This document shows, piece by piece, positions 25,021 through 33,457 of a stretch of 64,000 nt of DNA; position 1 is the stretch's first letter, and the number at the start of each line of letters is the position of its first letter. The stretch is from assembly GCF_042263505.1 (NCBI RefSeq), contig NZ_JBHKFI010000019.1:1-64000 (forward strand). The letters run 5' to 3'. The stretch comes from Bacillus_BE sp042263505 (GTDB taxonomy: Bacteria; Bacillota; Bacilli; Bacillales; Cytobacillaceae). The notes under the pieces are model-generated. The model made no database searches and was not told the DNA's origin. It was given only the letters and a program-made list of their open reading frames with translations. The position numbers and the translations under genes were made by a program.

Positions 25021-25641
25021 ATGATATTTATTAGGAATGAAACTTTTAGACAATATTTGTCCGCCTATAGTATTACATCTATTATAGTACTACTGAATAT
25101 TCTCGTATTTTTATATACATCGTTTATTGGTGGCTTATCAAATGATGATATTTTATATAGATTAGGTGGCATAGCATTGGAATGGATCCAGCAAAAGAGA
25201 GAGTTTTACAGACTTATTAGCTATGCCTTTATACATGGTGGATTTAAGCACCTGTTTATGAATATGGTCATAATTCTTCTATTTAGCCCTCCACTTGAAA
25301 AAAGTTTAGGTAAAATAAGATTTATGGAATTATTTTTCTTTACCACATTAGGTAGTGCACTTACCATATTATTACCGAACAGCGAAGCAGGAGTTGGATC
25401 ATCAGGATTCGAATTTGGTCTTTTTGGAATCTATTTGTCAATGATCATATTAAAAAAGGATGTGTTCGATAACCAATCAAAAATAGTTATCATTTTTTTC
25501 ATTAGTTCCGGTTGGATCATAACATTTTTATATAAGAATATTAGTATTGCCGGGCATTTTGGCGGCTTCATTTCTGGAATTATAATGGGGATTATTTTTA
25601 TTTGTACTAACAGTTTTAGACCCTTTAATGTTCAAGGATAA
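25021..25641 (+). CDS. Rhomboid-family intramembrane serine protease
   Basis: 206 residues with about six membrane helices. Catalytic Ser is in GSSGFEFGLFG near residue 127, catalytic His in IAGHFGGFISG near 180, and the oxyanion/L1 region reads HGGFKHLFMNMVII near 75, with the conserved His and Asn. All active-site residues are present, so it is probably an active membrane protease. The start has a modest ribosome site (GAAGG). Substrate unknown. Confidence 0.85.
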   Translation: MIFIRNETFRQYLSAYSITSIIVLLNILVFLYTSFIGGLSNDDILYRLGGIALEWIQQKREFYRLISYAFIHGGFKHLFMNMVIILLFSPPLEKSLGKIRFMELFFFTTLGSALTILLPNSEAGVGSSGFEFGLFGIYLSMIILKKDVFDNQSKIVIIFFISSGWIITFLYKNISIAGHFGGFISGIIMGIIFICTNSFRPFNVQG

Positions 25642-25762
25642 AATTCTTCCTCAGTTAAGCAGCTGCCTTGATTCAACTAACAAATTGGGCACCTAATCCT
25701 GTTAGACTATACAACATTACTTTGGTTCGTTTCACAACTCCCTAATTGTGTTCTGACTAATA

Positions 25763-26281
25763 TTAAATAGAAGCATTCTGGTTATCCAATCTTAACACCA
25801 TTAACTCCTCATCAAAATAAGCTTGATCCAATTTCAAGGCATTTTGATCGATTCCATATGTTTTAAAACCAAGGGATTGATACATTTTTTTAGCAGGTTG
25901 ATTCGTGGTTACAACAGCTAAATAGATTTGTTCAATTACTCCGCTTTTTTGAGCATGAAGGATTGTCTCTTGCATTAATTGTTTGCCCGCTTTAGTTCTT
26001 CTTTGTTCAGGTACAACATACATAGCTACAATTGTTGCCCGATGCCTTAGCTTTATTTTTTGTTCAAAAACTAATGTGACAACTCCTATCAATTTGTCAT
26101 CCTTAAATGCACCAAAAGTAAAAGCGAAATCACTGCTCAATCGTTGGGCAATAGTTTCAAATGAATATTCTTTTTCCTCTTCAAAGCTCGATCCAAATGC
26201 TGCAGGATGAAATTGTAAAGCTTCCAGTCGGATTCTGCGATAATCTCTCGCATCCTTTGAATCTAATAATCTAATGTGCAA
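25763..26281 (-). CDS. GNAT family N-acetyltransferase
   Basis: 172 residues. RATIVAMYVVPEQRRTKAGKQLM near residue 85 contains the acetyl-CoA loop (RRTKAGK), and NQPAKKMYQSLGFKTYG near 130 is the typical C-terminal strand-helix. The start is TTG, with GGGAGG eight bases upstream and no in-frame ATG nearby. Substrate unknown. Confidence 0.8.
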   Translation of the reverse strand: MHIRLLDSKDARDYRRIRLEALQFHPAAFGSSFEEEKEYSFETIAQRLSSDFAFTFGAFKDDKLIGVVTLVFEQKIKLRHRATIVAMYVVPEQRRTKAGKQLMQETILHAQKSGVIEQIYLAVVTTNQPAKKMYQSLGFKTYGIDQNALKLDQAYFDEELMVLRLDNQNASI

Positions 26282-26326
26282 GTGCTATTCCTCCCTTATT
26301 CAGCTAAAAAAATCGCCTATTATCTC

Positions 26327-26627
26327 TAGTGATGCTCATGTATTGCCTTACTGGCTAGATGCCCATCTTCCTTTTTCACATAAATGTCATACACCGTCTG
26401 CTCTAAATATCTTTCCTGATTGACACCAAAACTTCTTGTTGGGGACACGCTTTTATACTTAATTCCTTCTCTTTGCAGGGATGAACTATTTTAAAATACT
26501 CATCGTTTCCAATCGTAGTGGCAATTAGGGTCCAATTTCGATTGGCGATGGTTTTTATCACTCCAATCAAGATTATTGCAATTAGCAAACCAAGGATAAT
26601 CAACTTTATCTTGTTTCCTCCCAGCAA
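26327..26627 (-). pseudogene. Small membrane-anchored protein, apparently frameshifted
   Basis: The first frame (26403-26627) encodes 74 residues: a membrane helix (LIILGLLIAIILIGVIKTI) and a soluble tail ending VLVSIRKDI. Shifting frame by one base at GGAAAGA (near 26412) continues for 28 further codons: RYLEQTVYDIYVKKEDGHLA and SKAIHEHH, stop at 26327. That tail looks coding, so the gene seems broken by a one-base indel, or carries a sequencing error. The start is also unclear: the ORF opens at TTG 26627, which overlaps GGGAGG, and a TTG at 26603 is better placed. Confidence 0.5.
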
Positions 26628-27085
26628 TCTATAGGATGATATATCATTCTCTATAGATTCATATAACTCCTTTATTCATCATATTCGACTAACCACCAGC
26701 ATTATTAATTGAATGAATCTTTCCCTTGCAGCTTTAAAAAGTTTGAAAATTTGTTTATTCCTATTTTTTATTAATTCAGCTTATTGCTAATGATTTCATA
26801 TAGATAAAATTTTGTACTAATTATTTATTTGTATTCAATCACTAATAAATAACTCTTTCTTTCAAGTTAAAAGTGAGAGAGAAAATGGAACCACCTATTT
26901 ACAGGCAACTCCATAGAAATCAGGAAATAATTGGATATTATTTATTTTCTACCTTCTCTTCTCTCGAAATACTCATGCAACCGGAATTTACAAATTTCCT
27001 TTGTTAAATAAAACAAGATTTTTTTGTCATTTTTACTGAGATTAAACCCTCCATTATTTTTTCAATGATATTCTCTGTAACTAAT
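26628..27085. other. AT-rich intergenic region
   Basis: About 460 bp without an ORF that has a ribosome site, terminator or recognisable repeat. I see nothing further in it. Confidence 0.4.
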
Positions 27086-27418
27086 TCAATTTTCTTCATT
27101 ACTAACCACAGTTAAAAAAATCCTATTATTAAATCCACCACGTTCATCTGCCTTTTTCTGACGCACATCTTCTAATTCTTCATACGTTGCTCCATGAATA
27201 CTAGCTAATGAATGAATAATTTCAAGTAAATCAGCTAATTCTTCTATACTATCTCGATCAGTATCGGCTTCTAAATACTCCGATAATTCCTCTTGAGCTT
27301 TTTTTCTTAGCTCTGTTTTGTATTCATAGTCAGAAAGAATTTTTGTAAAGGCTTCTTTTCCACTATTCTTGATAATATCAGGGATTTTGTCACGTACTAA
27401 TTTATTATACACAGGCAT
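27086..27418 (-). CDS. MazG-like nucleotide pyrophosphohydrolase family protein
   Basis: 110 residues beginning MPVYNKLVRDKIPDIIKNSG. The all-alpha NTP-PPase pattern is visible: LRKKAQEELSEYLEA and SIEELADLLEIIHSLA, giving the EE-x-E and E-x-x-D metal-binding residues. Family members hydrolyse non-canonical or modified nucleoside triphosphates; the exact substrate is unknown. The frame opens 27 codons upstream, but the ATG at 27418 has AAGGAGGAGG ten bases before it. It follows a 93-residue unknown gene by 17 bp. Confidence 0.8.
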   Translation of the reverse strand: MPVYNKLVRDKIPDIIKNSGKEAFTKILSDYEYKTELRKKAQEELSEYLEADTDRDSIEELADLLEIIHSLASIHGATYEELEDVRQKKADERGGFNNRIFLTVVSNEEN

Positions 27419-27434
27419 TTTTCTTCCTCCTCCT

Positions 27435-27716
27435 TTATGAATATTCAACCAAATGTCGAAACCATAGCCCTTCTCCACGACCTCGATCTTTGAGATCAAA
27501 ACATTTTAGACAGAGGTCTTCAGATATTGGTTCATTGCTTATTGTTAAAATACTATTCTCGTAGGTAAAAATAATGGAAAGCTTTCTTAAACCATCAAGG
27601 AGAAATTCCATATTCTCATTTGTTTTACTTGTACAATCAAACACATTAAAGCTCTTCTCTTCCACCATAAACCCTTGACGAATAAATAATCGATTCCATT
27701 TGTTCATTTTGTTCAT
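27435..27716 (-). CDS. Hypothetical protein (93 aa)
   Basis: Soluble, mixed alpha/beta composition with three Cys (FDCTSKT, DLCLKCFD). ATG with AAAGGGAG eight bases upstream. It lies just upstream of the MazG-like gene and is probably co-transcribed. I do not recognise it. Confidence 0.6.
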   Translation of the reverse strand: MNKMNKWNRLFIRQGFMVEEKSFNVFDCTSKTNENMEFLLDGLRKLSIIFTYENSILTISNEPISEDLCLKCFDLKDRGRGEGLWFRHLVEYS

Positions 27717-27751
27717 ATAATCAACTCCCTTTGGTTCATGGATTTATCATC

Positions 27752-28116
27752 TCAAAAGGCCCGTTCGTTTTTTCCGTTTTCTATGAATCGATCGATAAAT
27801 ACATATTCGATATAATTCCCATACTCCTTCTTGACTTCTAGTCCTTGTTTCTCTAATTCCTCCCACATTTTTCTGTCAGAGAGTACGGGCTCCTTTTTTG
27901 AAGGGTAGCCAGTTCATTTTCTGCTATGGTAACTTCATAGGAGTCAACTTTATTTTTTACAACTATTGTGTAATCCGCTTGCTTCATAAGAATCAGTTCA
28001 TATGCCCTATCCCACTCCTGTAACTGGCTTTCGATTAATTCCGCCACTAAAAAAATGAATCTTTCCGCTTTCATTGATTTTGAAATATAACTTCTGATTA
28101 CTCCGTTGACAATCAT
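27752..28116 (-). pseudogene. Hypothetical gene with a homopolymer frameshift
   Basis: The first frame (28116 down to 27853) begins MIVNGVIRSYISKSMKAERF and ends abnormally with RSPYSLTEKCGRN after an A6 run (T6 at 27894-27899). Adding one A restores a 46-codon continuation: KEPVLSDRKMWEELEKQGLE, then VKKEYGNYIEYVFIDRFIEN, ending KNERAF at 27752. The restored protein would be about 120 residues with a Lys/Glu-rich C-terminus typical of real coding sequence. Either a pseudogene, a phase-variable tract, or a sequencing error. The start ATG at 28116 has GGGAGAGG upstream. Confidence 0.6.
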
Positions 28117-28160
28117 ATTCAAACCTCTCCCTTATCCTTATTTTTAATAAAGCATCAAGA

Positions 28161-28206
28161 AAAAAGGCTCCTCGTTGCAAGCGTAAATGCAACAAGGAAC
28201 CTTTTT
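28161..28206. terminator. Bidirectional terminator
   Basis: AAAAAGGCTCCTCGTTGCA and TGCAACAAGGAACCTTTTT are near-complementary arms of about 18 bp. It lies downstream of uspA-side convergent transcription and upstream of the frameshifted gene. Confidence 0.7.
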
Positions 28207-28520
28207 AGTCCGACGTTATCATTCACTGGTTGAAGCTCCTTACCGTGCTTGGCAGGTTGCTGTGAAGTCGTTGAGCCAGTACTCTCGTTCACTCTTGATA
28301 ACCTTATTAACTTAGTATCATTATATGAGGATTGTTTGAAAAAAATATTGATCATCCTATCTGTCTTACCGGAAATGATGAAAATATTTATACTCTTTTT
28401 TCATGTTTTTCGATTATTCAACTCACGTTTTAGGAGATGGCTAATCTCAAGTTAATATCCATGTTAGCCATTTTAATCATGTTAAAGATAGTCTCTTGCT
28501 ACTTCTTTTCAGAAATCCTT
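28207..28520. other. Intergenic region
   Basis: About 310 bp. Open frames here lack ribosome sites; the stretch 28210-28310 has higher GC than its flanks, but I recognise no element. Confidence 0.35.
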
Positions 28521-28967
28521 CTAAGGAACAACGGTGACTGGACATGGAGATAACTGTAGAACCCCTAGGCTTACACTTCCTATTAAGGCACTCTTCACAG
28601 CACCCATGCCGCGAGTACCCATCACTATACAATAAGCTTTCCTTTCTTCCGCCAGCTTAGTAATTTCCACTTTTGGAATCCCTATACGGATTACCTTTTC
28701 AATATGGACGTTTTCGGTTGAAATCGATTGCAGTGCTCTCTCCAAAATTTCTTCTGCTGTATCATGTATATACTCCTGAATTTCTTGCTTAGATATAAAG
28801 CGATGCAAATTTGGAGATGAATAGGTTGGTTGCACATTCGTAAGAATAAGCTCCCCATCTATTTGTTTTGCATAAGATATGGCAAATTCAAGTGCTTGAT
28901 GGGAATAAGTAGAATCATCAATTGGAACAATAATTTGTGCCTTCACTTTTGTCGCTTCTTCGTTCAT
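28521..28967 (-). CDS. Universal stress protein (UspA family)
   Basis: 148 residues. The ATP-binding signature G-2x-G-9x-G-S/T is intact in VMGTRGMGAVKSALIGSVS near residue 118, preceded by the conserved strand CIV. The N-terminal strand QIIVPIDDSTYSHQALE fits the family. A cytoplasmic nucleotide-binding stress protein; it stands alone. Confidence 0.9.
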   Translation of the reverse strand: MNEEATKVKAQIIVPIDDSTYSHQALEFAISYAKQIDGELILTNVQPTYSSPNLHRFISKQEIQEYIHDTAEEILERALQSISTENVHIEKVIRIGIPKVEITKLAEERKAYCIVMGTRGMGAVKSALIGSVSLGVLQLSPCPVTVVP

Positions 28968-29176
28968 TAGGAGATCATCCTTTCCCGTAAAAAAACCGTT
29001 TTTCTTTGTTATATTACTAATTCTGCAATCCCCACCCTATTTCCTATGTCATTCAGACTTTTTTCAAAATCTGTTTTAAGGTTAAATCATCTTATGAGCA
29101 CCTGCCCCCAATCTCCATAACGAAAAAGAAGCCTGCACCATAAATTATCAAGTAATCATGGAATGCTCTTTCTGGG

Positions 29177-29617
29177 TTATATGGCCCCCAACGGATTATT
29201 CTGTTTAATCTCTTGGATTGATAGATTTAAGCTATAATTCCCATAATCGAGAATGTTATTAAGAATAAGATTCAACTGTTCTTGTGATTTAACTTTTAAT
29301 TTTAAATGATAACAGCCTCCCCCCGAAATTCGATGAGCTTCAACAACCTCATTTCGTTCCTGAATAAAGCGAATAAACGAATCATGATTAGTTGTTTTCA
29401 TATGAATAATGACAAACGCTGTAAAAGGAAGCCCCAATTTCATTTCATCGATGATTAAGGAGTAGGATTTTATGACGCCGCTATCCTCCAGTTTTTTAAT
29501 ACGGTTCCCAACTGCTTGTCCCGTCATATGAATTTGTTCCCCTAAGTCCTTCCATTGTATGCGTGAGTTTTTGGTTAGTAACCGCAAAATTTGAAAATCA
29601 ATGTTATCAAGTTCCAT
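29177..29617 (-). CDS. Lrp/AsnC-family transcriptional regulator
   Basis: 146 residues. N-terminal HTH: IDFQILRLLTKNSRIQWKDLGEQIHMT then GQAVGNRIKKLEDSGVI; the C-terminal half (TAFVIIHMKTTNHDSFIRFI onward) is the RAM ligand-binding domain. It is divergent from a cysteine hydrolase gene with a 118-bp shared promoter region and likely controls it. Ligand unknown, perhaps an amino acid or a product of the hydrolase. Confidence 0.88.
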   Translation of the reverse strand: MELDNIDFQILRLLTKNSRIQWKDLGEQIHMTGQAVGNRIKKLEDSGVIKSYSLIIDEMKLGLPFTAFVIIHMKTTNHDSFIRFIQERNEVVEAHRISGGGCYHLKLKVKSQEQLNLILNNILDYGNYSLNLSIQEIKQNNPLGAI

Positions 29618-29735
29618 AATAAATTCCTTTCACCATGAAATGATTTAATCTAAAAGTGTTTCACCAAAGTATCGATAAAATTCAAGATCATCTTTATCAT
29701 TTTATTATAATAAATATTTCAATGAGGTGAAGAAA

Positions 29736-30293
29736 ATGACTTTAGCTTTAATCATTATTGATATTCAAAATGACTATTTTCCAAATGGAAAGATGGAATT
29801 AAGCAACCCTGTTGCCGCTTCTGCCAATGCTAGAAAAATACTTGAATGGTTTAGACAGAATGACAAAAATAATATTTTTCATATTCAGCATATCTCCATT
29901 AATAAAGGGGCAAGCTTCTTTCTGCCAAATACAGAGGGAGCTAAAATAAATAAAGCCGTCCTTCCTTTAGAGCACGAAAATGTTATCATAAAACATACAC
30001 CTAACAGTTTTTTCAAGACCGAATTAGAAAGCAAATTAAAAGAAAAAGGAGTAACAAACCTTATAATAGTAGGAATGATGACGCATATGTGCGTTGATGC
30101 CACCGTCAGAGCAGCGAAGGAACTAGGCTTTGTAACTACACTTATTGAAGACGCATGCACCACAACCGCCTTATCTTATCATGATAAGTTCGTACCAGCT
30201 GAACAGGTTCATTATGCCTTTGTTAGTGCACTTAACGGTATATATGCCAATGTAGTTTCAACCGAAGATTTTCTTTCTAACACGACCATTTGA
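29736..30293 (+). CDS. Cysteine hydrolase, isochorismatase-like family
   Basis: 185 residues. The D-K-C catalytic set is visible: Asp9 in IIDIQNDYF, Lys in VIIKHTPNSFF near 90 and Cys in GMMTHMCVDATVRA near 117, with the family cis-peptide context. Members include nicotinamidases, isochorismatases and N-carbamoylsarcosine amidases; the substrate is not determined. The ORF opens at a GTG three codons earlier, but ATG 29736 has GAGGTG six bases upstream. Divergent from the Lrp-type regulator. Confidence 0.85.
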   Translation: MTLALIIIDIQNDYFPNGKMELSNPVAASANARKILEWFRQNDKNNIFHIQHISINKGASFFLPNTEGAKINKAVLPLEHENVIIKHTPNSFFKTELESKLKEKGVTNLIIVGMMTHMCVDATVRAAKELGFVTTLIEDACTTTALSYHDKFVPAEQVHYAFVSALNGIYANVVSTEDFLSNTTI

Positions 30294-30378
30294 ATCACTA
30301 GATGCCATGTGCATCTATCCCTATAGGAAATGCCATTATGTACCTCAATCAATTTATTTTCCTTTTCTATTAAACTCC

Positions 30379-30423
30379 AAAAAAAATCTACTATTTCATT
30401 TCAAAAATAGTAGATTTTTTTTT
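30379..30423. terminator. Bidirectional terminator
   Basis: AAAAAATCTACTATTT and AAATAGTAGATTTTTT are perfectly complementary. It ends the plus-strand hydrolase gene and the minus-strand pyrimidine operon. Confidence 0.92.
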
Positions 30424-30429
30424 GCAATT

Positions 30430-31653
30430 TTAATAAGATAATACCGTTTCTAAAAGAACATTTACCCCCTTCTCACAATCCTCCCAGGTCGTTAATTCTT
30501 CCTCGCAATGGCTTTTGCCATTAATGCTTTTCGCAAATACCATCGCGGTTGGAATGTAGCTTGCGAGAAATTGGGCGTCGTGACCTGCGCCGCTATCCAT
30601 CTTTTTGTAGGGATATCCTAAAGTTTGCGCTGATTGCTCCAATTTTTGGACGATATTCTCATCAAACCAAACTGTCTGCCGATCCCATTGCTTTTGCACC
30701 TGGATTGTACATCCCTCATGATCTGGGATCTGTGTGAAGCCCTGGATAATTTCTTCTACCTGCTTCATCACAATGGGATTTTTATGCCTTGCCTCCAATG
30801 TAAAGACGACTTTATTTGGGATCACCGTATGAACATTAGGATAGACATTCATTCTCCCCATTGTAAAAACTAATTGAGGATCCAGCACACTCAGTTTTTC
30901 TCTTGCGATTGAGATGATATTGTTCGCTGCGAATAGCGCATCCTTTCTCATATCCATTGGAGTCGTGCCCGCATGATCGGACTCCCCATTTATTTCAATC
31001 TCATAGCAGACCATCCCAAGGACGCATTCAACAATTCCAATCGATAATTCCTCTCGCTCTAAAATCGGGCCTTGTTCAATATGGAGCTCCAAGAAAGCTG
31101 ATGCCTCTTTTAATCGGGCATTTTCTTTACCTGCATATCCGATCGAGTGCAGTGCCTCTTCGAATGTGATTCCATCGACATCCTTTTTTTGCAGCATCGT
31201 GGCTTTATCGAATTTTCTAGAAAGGACACCAGATGCCATCATTGAGGGTTCAAATCTTGCCCCTTCCTCATTCGTGATGTTCGCAATCGTCAAGGGAACT
31301 CGTGGGGAAATTTTATTCTCAACGAGAGTTCTTGCCACTTCTAGTCCAGCTACCACTCCTAAAACCCCATCAAACCTTCCGCCTTTTTTCACTGAATCCA
31401 AATGGGAACCAATTACGATTGGGGGATGATCCTCTTTCCCTTCCAATGTTGCGTAAATATTCCCCATATCATCGATTTCAATTGACATCCCTAGTTCCTT
31501 ACAACATGTACAGTAATAATCTCTTGCTTGGCGATCTTCCTCTGATAAAGCTAATCTTGTGACTCCATTCTTCTTTGTCCGCCCGAAATCCGCAAATTTT
31601 TCGAGCGTATTTTTCAATCGTTCCCCATTGATTAACACCTGCTGCTTTTCCAT
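30430..31653 (-). CDS. Zn-dependent N-carbamoyl amino acid hydrolase (beta-ureidopropionase type)
   Basis: 407 residues, M20-type amidohydrolase. Metal and substrate residues: VIGSHLDSVKKGGRFDG near residue 85, ITNEEGARF near 125, LELHIEQGPILE near 190, and DHAGTTPMDMRKDA near 225; the terminal GAGHDAQFLA carries the last His/Asp. This family includes L-carbamoylases, allantoate amidohydrolase and bacterial PydC. Directly after preT-preA-hydA, the substrate is most likely N-carbamoyl-beta-alanine or N-carbamoyl-beta-aminoisobutyrate, giving the beta-amino acid, CO2 and NH3. Last gene of the operon. Confidence 0.88.
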   Translation of the reverse strand: MEKQQVLINGERLKNTLEKFADFGRTKKNGVTRLALSEEDRQARDYYCTCCKELGMSIEIDDMGNIYATLEGKEDHPPIVIGSHLDSVKKGGRFDGVLGVVAGLEVARTLVENKISPRVPLTIANITNEEGARFEPSMMASGVLSRKFDKATMLQKKDVDGITFEEALHSIGYAGKENARLKEASAFLELHIEQGPILEREELSIGIVECVLGMVCYEIEINGESDHAGTTPMDMRKDALFAANNIISIAREKLSVLDPQLVFTMGRMNVYPNVHTVIPNKVVFTLEARHKNPIVMKQVEEIIQGFTQIPDHEGCTIQVQKQWDRQTVWFDENIVQKLEQSAQTLGYPYKKMDSGAGHDAQFLASYIPTAMVFAKSINGKSHCEEELTTWEDCEKGVNVLLETVLSY

Positions 31654-31720
31654 GATAATCCGCTCCCTTCTGTTATAAGTCAGCTAGAAAAATCCGATTC
31701 TTTAAAATCTACTATTATTT

Positions 31721-31951
31721 CTATGTTTTCTGTTGCTCCATAAGTTTGACACTAAAATATTTTCGCGCATCTGCAGTCAAAATATGGAGGATTTCAGAGA
31801 CACTGTTTTCCTGATTTATTTCTCTTTTTTCAAATTCTACAAACGCGCCGCTTAAGTTTTCGGTAATCATTTTGATTCGGTAGCCTTTCTGAATAAAGTA
31901 ATCGATTTTGTCTCTTTCCTGTAAATATTGCTGGTATTCCTTCAAATTCAT
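31721..31951 (-). CDS. Small protein of unknown function in the pyrimidine operon
   Basis: 76 residues: an N-terminal helix (MNLKEYQQYLQERDKIDYFI), a short beta-rich middle (YRIKMITENLSGAFVEFEK) and a C-terminal helix (SVSEILHILTADARKYFSV). Soluble, no Cys. AGGAGG lies only one base before the ATG, so the TTG at codon 3 (31945) is the better-spaced start. It sits between hydA (49 bp) and the carbamoyl hydrolase gene (68 bp) on the same strand. I know no function; the position suggests a role in the pathway. Confidence 0.65.
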   Translation of the reverse strand: MNLKEYQQYLQERDKIDYFIQKGYRIKMITENLSGAFVEFEKREINQENSVSEILHILTADARKYFSVKLMEQQKT

Positions 31952-32000
31952 TCCTCCTTCTCTATTTGGTCAATGAATGAGCAGAAACTCCAACGCCGCA

Positions 32001-33419
32001 TTAAATAGTTAAAGGTTTACTTTCTTTGTTCTCTTTGAAGGTTCCATATTTGGCACGCTTCAAGTATTGGCCTTTGCCAGGTGAGCCAACGAATTGTTTA
32101 TCTCGAATCACAAATTCCCCGCGAGATAAAACGGAAACAGGCTCACCGATTATCTTCATCCCTTCAAAGGCATTATAGTCTACCGCCATATGATGGGTTT
32201 CAGCTGAAATGATGCGCTCAACTGTTGGGTCAAATATAACAATATCCGCATCTCCTCCGATGGCGATCGTTCCTTTTTTAGGATATAATCCAAAAAGCTT
32301 AGCCGCTCTTGTTGAGGTAAGATCAACAAATTGATTTAAAGTGATTCGCCCTTTTTTGACTCCTTCAGAGAAGAGAATACACACCCGATCCTCAATAATT
32401 GGTCCGCCGTTCGGAATTTTTGAAAAATCATCCTTTCCTAAATCCTTCTGACCCACAAAATCAAATGAACATTGGTCGGATCCTAAGGTTTGAAGCTGTC
32501 CGGTTTTTAAGGCATTCCAAAGAACTTCCTGATTCCATTTTTCTCGCAGCGGCGGCGACCAAACATATTTGGCTCCTTCAAAATCTGGTTTTTCTAAGTA
32601 TGTTTGATCGAGCACTAAATACTGTGGACAAGTTTCTCCCCAAATATCGATACCTTTATTTCTCGCTTCGGCAATTTTTCTCGTAGCCTCCGCACAAGTC
32701 ACATGAACAACATAAAGCTGTGATTTAGCAAGCTCTGTTAGGGTAGCCGCACGTCCCGTTGCCTCTCCTTCCGCCTCCGGAGGTCTTGTGAGGGCATGAT
32801 AGATGGGATCCGTGTTCCCTTCTGCTAACGCTTTTTTAACTAAATAATCAATCACGTCTCCATTTTCAGCGTGAACCATTACAAGAGCCCCGTGTTCTTT
32901 AGCTGAAATAAGGGTTTGAAAAAGGGTTTCATCATCCGCTTGAAACTGATTTTTATAAGCCATGAATACTTTTAAAGATGTTATTCCTTCTTCCTCCATC
33001 ACCTTTGGCAATTCCTTTAATACCGTTTCATTCATTTCAACAATTTGTAAATGGAAACCGTAATCAATCACCGCTTTATTCTTCGATTTAGCATGCCACG
33101 TTTCTACTGCACTTTGAAGTGACTTTCCTTTTTGTGTTAAGCAAAAATCAATCACAGTAGTCGTTCCGCCAAAGGCCGCCGCCATTGTACCTGTTTCAAA
33201 ATTATCCTTTGTCACCGTTCCACCAAATGGCATATCTAAGTGAGTATGGGGGTCAATCCCTCCAGGAAAAAGATAACAGCCCTTGGCATCTGTTACTTCT
33301 GCCCCTTGTTCGGAAAAATCAGCGCCAATTTGCGTAATAATGCCATTTTCGATACAAAGGTCCGCCCTGTAAATATCAGTTGCAGTCACGATGATTCCAT
33401 TTTTAATGATTTTTTTCAT
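32001..33419 (-). CDS. hydA: Dihydropyrimidinase / hydantoinase
   Basis: About 472 residues of the cyclic amidohydrolase family. GGIDPHTHLDMPFGG near residue 55 gives the H-x-H pair, SLKVFMAYKN near 148 the carboxylated Lys, MVHAENGD near 180 and VVHVTCAEA near 237 two more metal His, and TLGSDQCSFD near 310 the catalytic Asp. It opens dihydrouracil or dihydrothymine to the N-carbamoyl beta-amino acid. An upstream GTG is open, but ATG 33419 has GAGGTG at correct spacing. It lies 39 bp after preA. Confidence 0.92.
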   Translation of the reverse strand: MKKIIKNGIIVTATDIYRADLCIENGIITQIGADFSEQGAEVTDAKGCYLFPGGIDPHTHLDMPFGGTVTKDNFETGTMAAAFGGTTTVIDFCLTQKGKSLQSAVETWHAKSKNKAVIDYGFHLQIVEMNETVLKELPKVMEEEGITSLKVFMAYKNQFQADDETLFQTLISAKEHGALVMVHAENGDVIDYLVKKALAEGNTDPIYHALTRPPEAEGEATGRAATLTELAKSQLYVVHVTCAEATRKIAEARNKGIDIWGETCPQYLVLDQTYLEKPDFEGAKYVWSPPLREKWNQEVLWNALKTGQLQTLGSDQCSFDFVGQKDLGKDDFSKIPNGGPIIEDRVCILFSEGVKKGRITLNQFVDLTSTRAAKLFGLYPKKGTIAIGGDADIVIFDPTVERIISAETHHMAVDYNAFEGMKIIGEPVSVLSRGEFVIRDKQFVGSPGKGQYLKRAKYGTFKENKESKPLTI

Positions 33420-33457
33420 CTCTTTCACCTCATTTATTCATTTATATGGACTTCATA

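Noticed and set aside
28249..28455. ORFs on both strands between uspA and the frameshifted gene
   Set aside because: No ribosome sites and no recognisable protein pattern.
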